A DNA stretch of 64,000 bases. Source: Parahaliea maris (GTDB lineage: Bacteria > Pseudomonadota > Gammaproteobacteria > Pseudomonadales > Halieaceae). The stretch covers positions 620,001-684,000 of the forward strand of contig NZ_VRZA01000003.1 in assembly GCF_008064665.1 (NCBI RefSeq). Direction: 5' to 3'. The notes beneath the pieces were generated by a model, which was given only the letters and a program-made list of their open reading frames with translations, was not told the origin of the DNA and ran no database searches. Shown piece by piece: positions 63,108 through 64,000 of the stretch (the stretch's first letter is position 1; every line of letters begins with the position of its first letter). A program made the position numbers and the translations under genes.

Positions 63108-64000
63108 TCAGGTTGCAGCGGCGTCGAAAATACACTGACCACCCCGCCAGGTGATGCGCACCTGGTTGGCGTCGAGTCGGGTCCTGACCTGTGCCCAGGG
63201 CGCCTTCAGCAGGCACAGGTCGGCGGGGGCACCGACCTGCAGGTGGCGCAAGCCGAGGCCCGGTGACTGCGGGGGGCTGAGGAACAGTGCCAGAGCCTGT
63301 TCGGGGGTGAGTGCCTCTGACGCTCCGATGATTCTCCCCTGTAAGGTCCTGCGGCTCACCGCCGCGCGCATCAGGCGCCAGGGGTCGGCGTCTCCGAAGG
63401 GTGTGTCGCTGCCGCCAGCGAGGGGTACGCCGGCCTCCAGGAAAGCGGCGGCCCGGTACAGCCAGGGCTGGTCCTCGGCCTCCACCTCGTCGAGGTAGTG
63501 GTCGCCTCGCTCCTCGATAAAGTGAGGCTGGGTGACCACCCGCAGGTTGAGACGGCGGATCTCCTCCAGCTGCTCGGGAGGGCAGACCGAGGCGTGCTCG
63601 ATGCGGTCGCCGCTCACGGTTCCGGCAGCGTCCAGCGCGGCCAGGGCAAACACCAGTTCGGTACGGGTCACGCAGTGGATGGCGACCGCCCGCTCCCGGG
63701 CGTGCGCCGCGGCGATGTCGTCGCACAGGCGGTCCAGCTCCGGCAATTGCGATTCCAGCAGGTGTACCTTGAGCTCTCCGCGCTGCAGGCCCTCGGTGTC
63801 ATGGCAAAGCGCGATGTCCGGGCCGCCCATCATTCTCACTCGCTGGCCCAGTTCCCCGCGGTCCTGGGCGGCGGCGAACAGCCGCCACTCTTCGAGTCCA
63901 TTAGCCGGGGTGGTATCGGTGATGCCGGTAATGCCGTAGCGGGCAAGTTGGCAGCTGGCCCGGGCCAGGTCGGGGAGCTTGCGGGGTACCCGGGCGCGCA
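63108..64000 (-). CDS. Amidohydrolase-family protein (C-terminal part; runs off the window)
   Basis: The minus frame stays open to the window edge (about 297 codons seen). It includes HCVTRTEL and RIEHASVCPP histidines, the GGSDTPFGDADPW aspartate and a C-terminal composite beta domain (LQVGAPADLCLL). These are metal-ligand positions of the amidohydrolase TIM barrel, closest to DUF-type exported or YtcJ-like members. The N-terminus, including the HxH motif, is outside. Substrate unknown. Confidence 0.8.
   Translation of the reverse strand, partial: RARVPRKLPDLARASCQLARYGITGITDTTPANGLEEWRLFAAAQDRGELGQRVRMMGGPDIALCHDTEGLQRGELKVHLLESQLPELDRLCDDIAAAHARERAVAIHCVTRTELVFALAALDAAGTVSGDRIEHASVCPPEQLEEIRRLNLRVVTQPHFIEERGDHYLDEVEAEDQPWLYRAAAFLEAGVPLAGGSDTPFGDADPWRLMRAAVSRRTLQGRIIGASEALTPEQALALFLSPPQSPGLGLRHLQVGAPADLCLLKAPWAQVRTRLDANQVRITWRGGQCIFDAAAT

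Overview
The window is GC-rich, gene-dense bacterial chromosome. Gene content (iscR-led suf operon, CrbS/CrbR-type acetate switch, DcaP-like porin, LplT-Aas-type fusion, NfeD/stomatin pair, quinohemoprotein dehydrogenase, DUF885 peptidase) points to a free-living aerobic gammaproteobacterium, plausibly marine and close to Cellvibrionales/Halieaceae. That placement is an inference from gene families; there is no rRNA here to confirm it. I see no tRNA, rRNA, CRISPR array, insertion sequence or phage gene.

Layout. 1-3330: iscR-sufB-sufC-sufD on the minus strand behind a promoter carrying a textbook type-1 IscR site. 3347-10734: a secreted M14/AstE-like deacylase, a large secreted nuclease, a SxxK beta-lactamase-fold hydrolase and DNA polymerase IV. 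10804-12870: acetyl-CoA synthetase with its regulatory sites. 13014-16974: a lower-GC patch with a small membrane protein and a DUF222/HNH protein, then an LLM flavin oxidoreductase and a TetR regulator. 17011-22088: a Na/Pi cotransporter coupled to a cation/proton antiporter, a beta-CASP RNA-processing-type hydrolase and a DEDDh exonuclease. 22085-34434: the acetate/propionate block, with DUF294 protein, small membrane protein, two-subunit sodium:solute symporter, porin, LuxR-type response regulator, symporter-fused hybrid histidine kinase and a propionyl-CoA synthetase-like enzyme.

34520-40550: an unusual alpha/beta-hydrolase-cyclophilin fusion, two small lipoproteins, and a Ser/Thr kinase with TPRs beside an ECF-like sigma factor. 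40772-42745: a lower-GC patch of short hypothetical genes including two tandem paralogues. 42879-50265: NfeD, stomatin, an orphan HigA-like regulator, a VWA protein with its own ECF sigma factor, a PspA-like and a YiaAB-like protein and a HTH regulator. 50429-64000: a degenerate LplT-acyltransferase-Aas fusion, cysteine synthase, a CadC-like TPR regulator, a lipoprotein PQQ dehydrogenase, a DUF885 peptidase, a DUF4136 lipoprotein, a ChaC-like cyclotransferase, a DMT transporter and a partial amidohydrolase.

Two patterns tie the window together. First, the 10-bp motif GACTTTGGTC lies in front of acs, the symporter operon, the porin and the prpE-like gene, each time about 31 bp upstream of a -10-like hexamer. 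Those are the genes expected to answer to the two-component system encoded in the same block, so this looks like a local acetate regulon with a visible operator. Second, most convergent gene pairs are separated by a perfect or near-perfect inverted repeat that touches or includes a stop codon, suggesting very compact bidirectional terminators.
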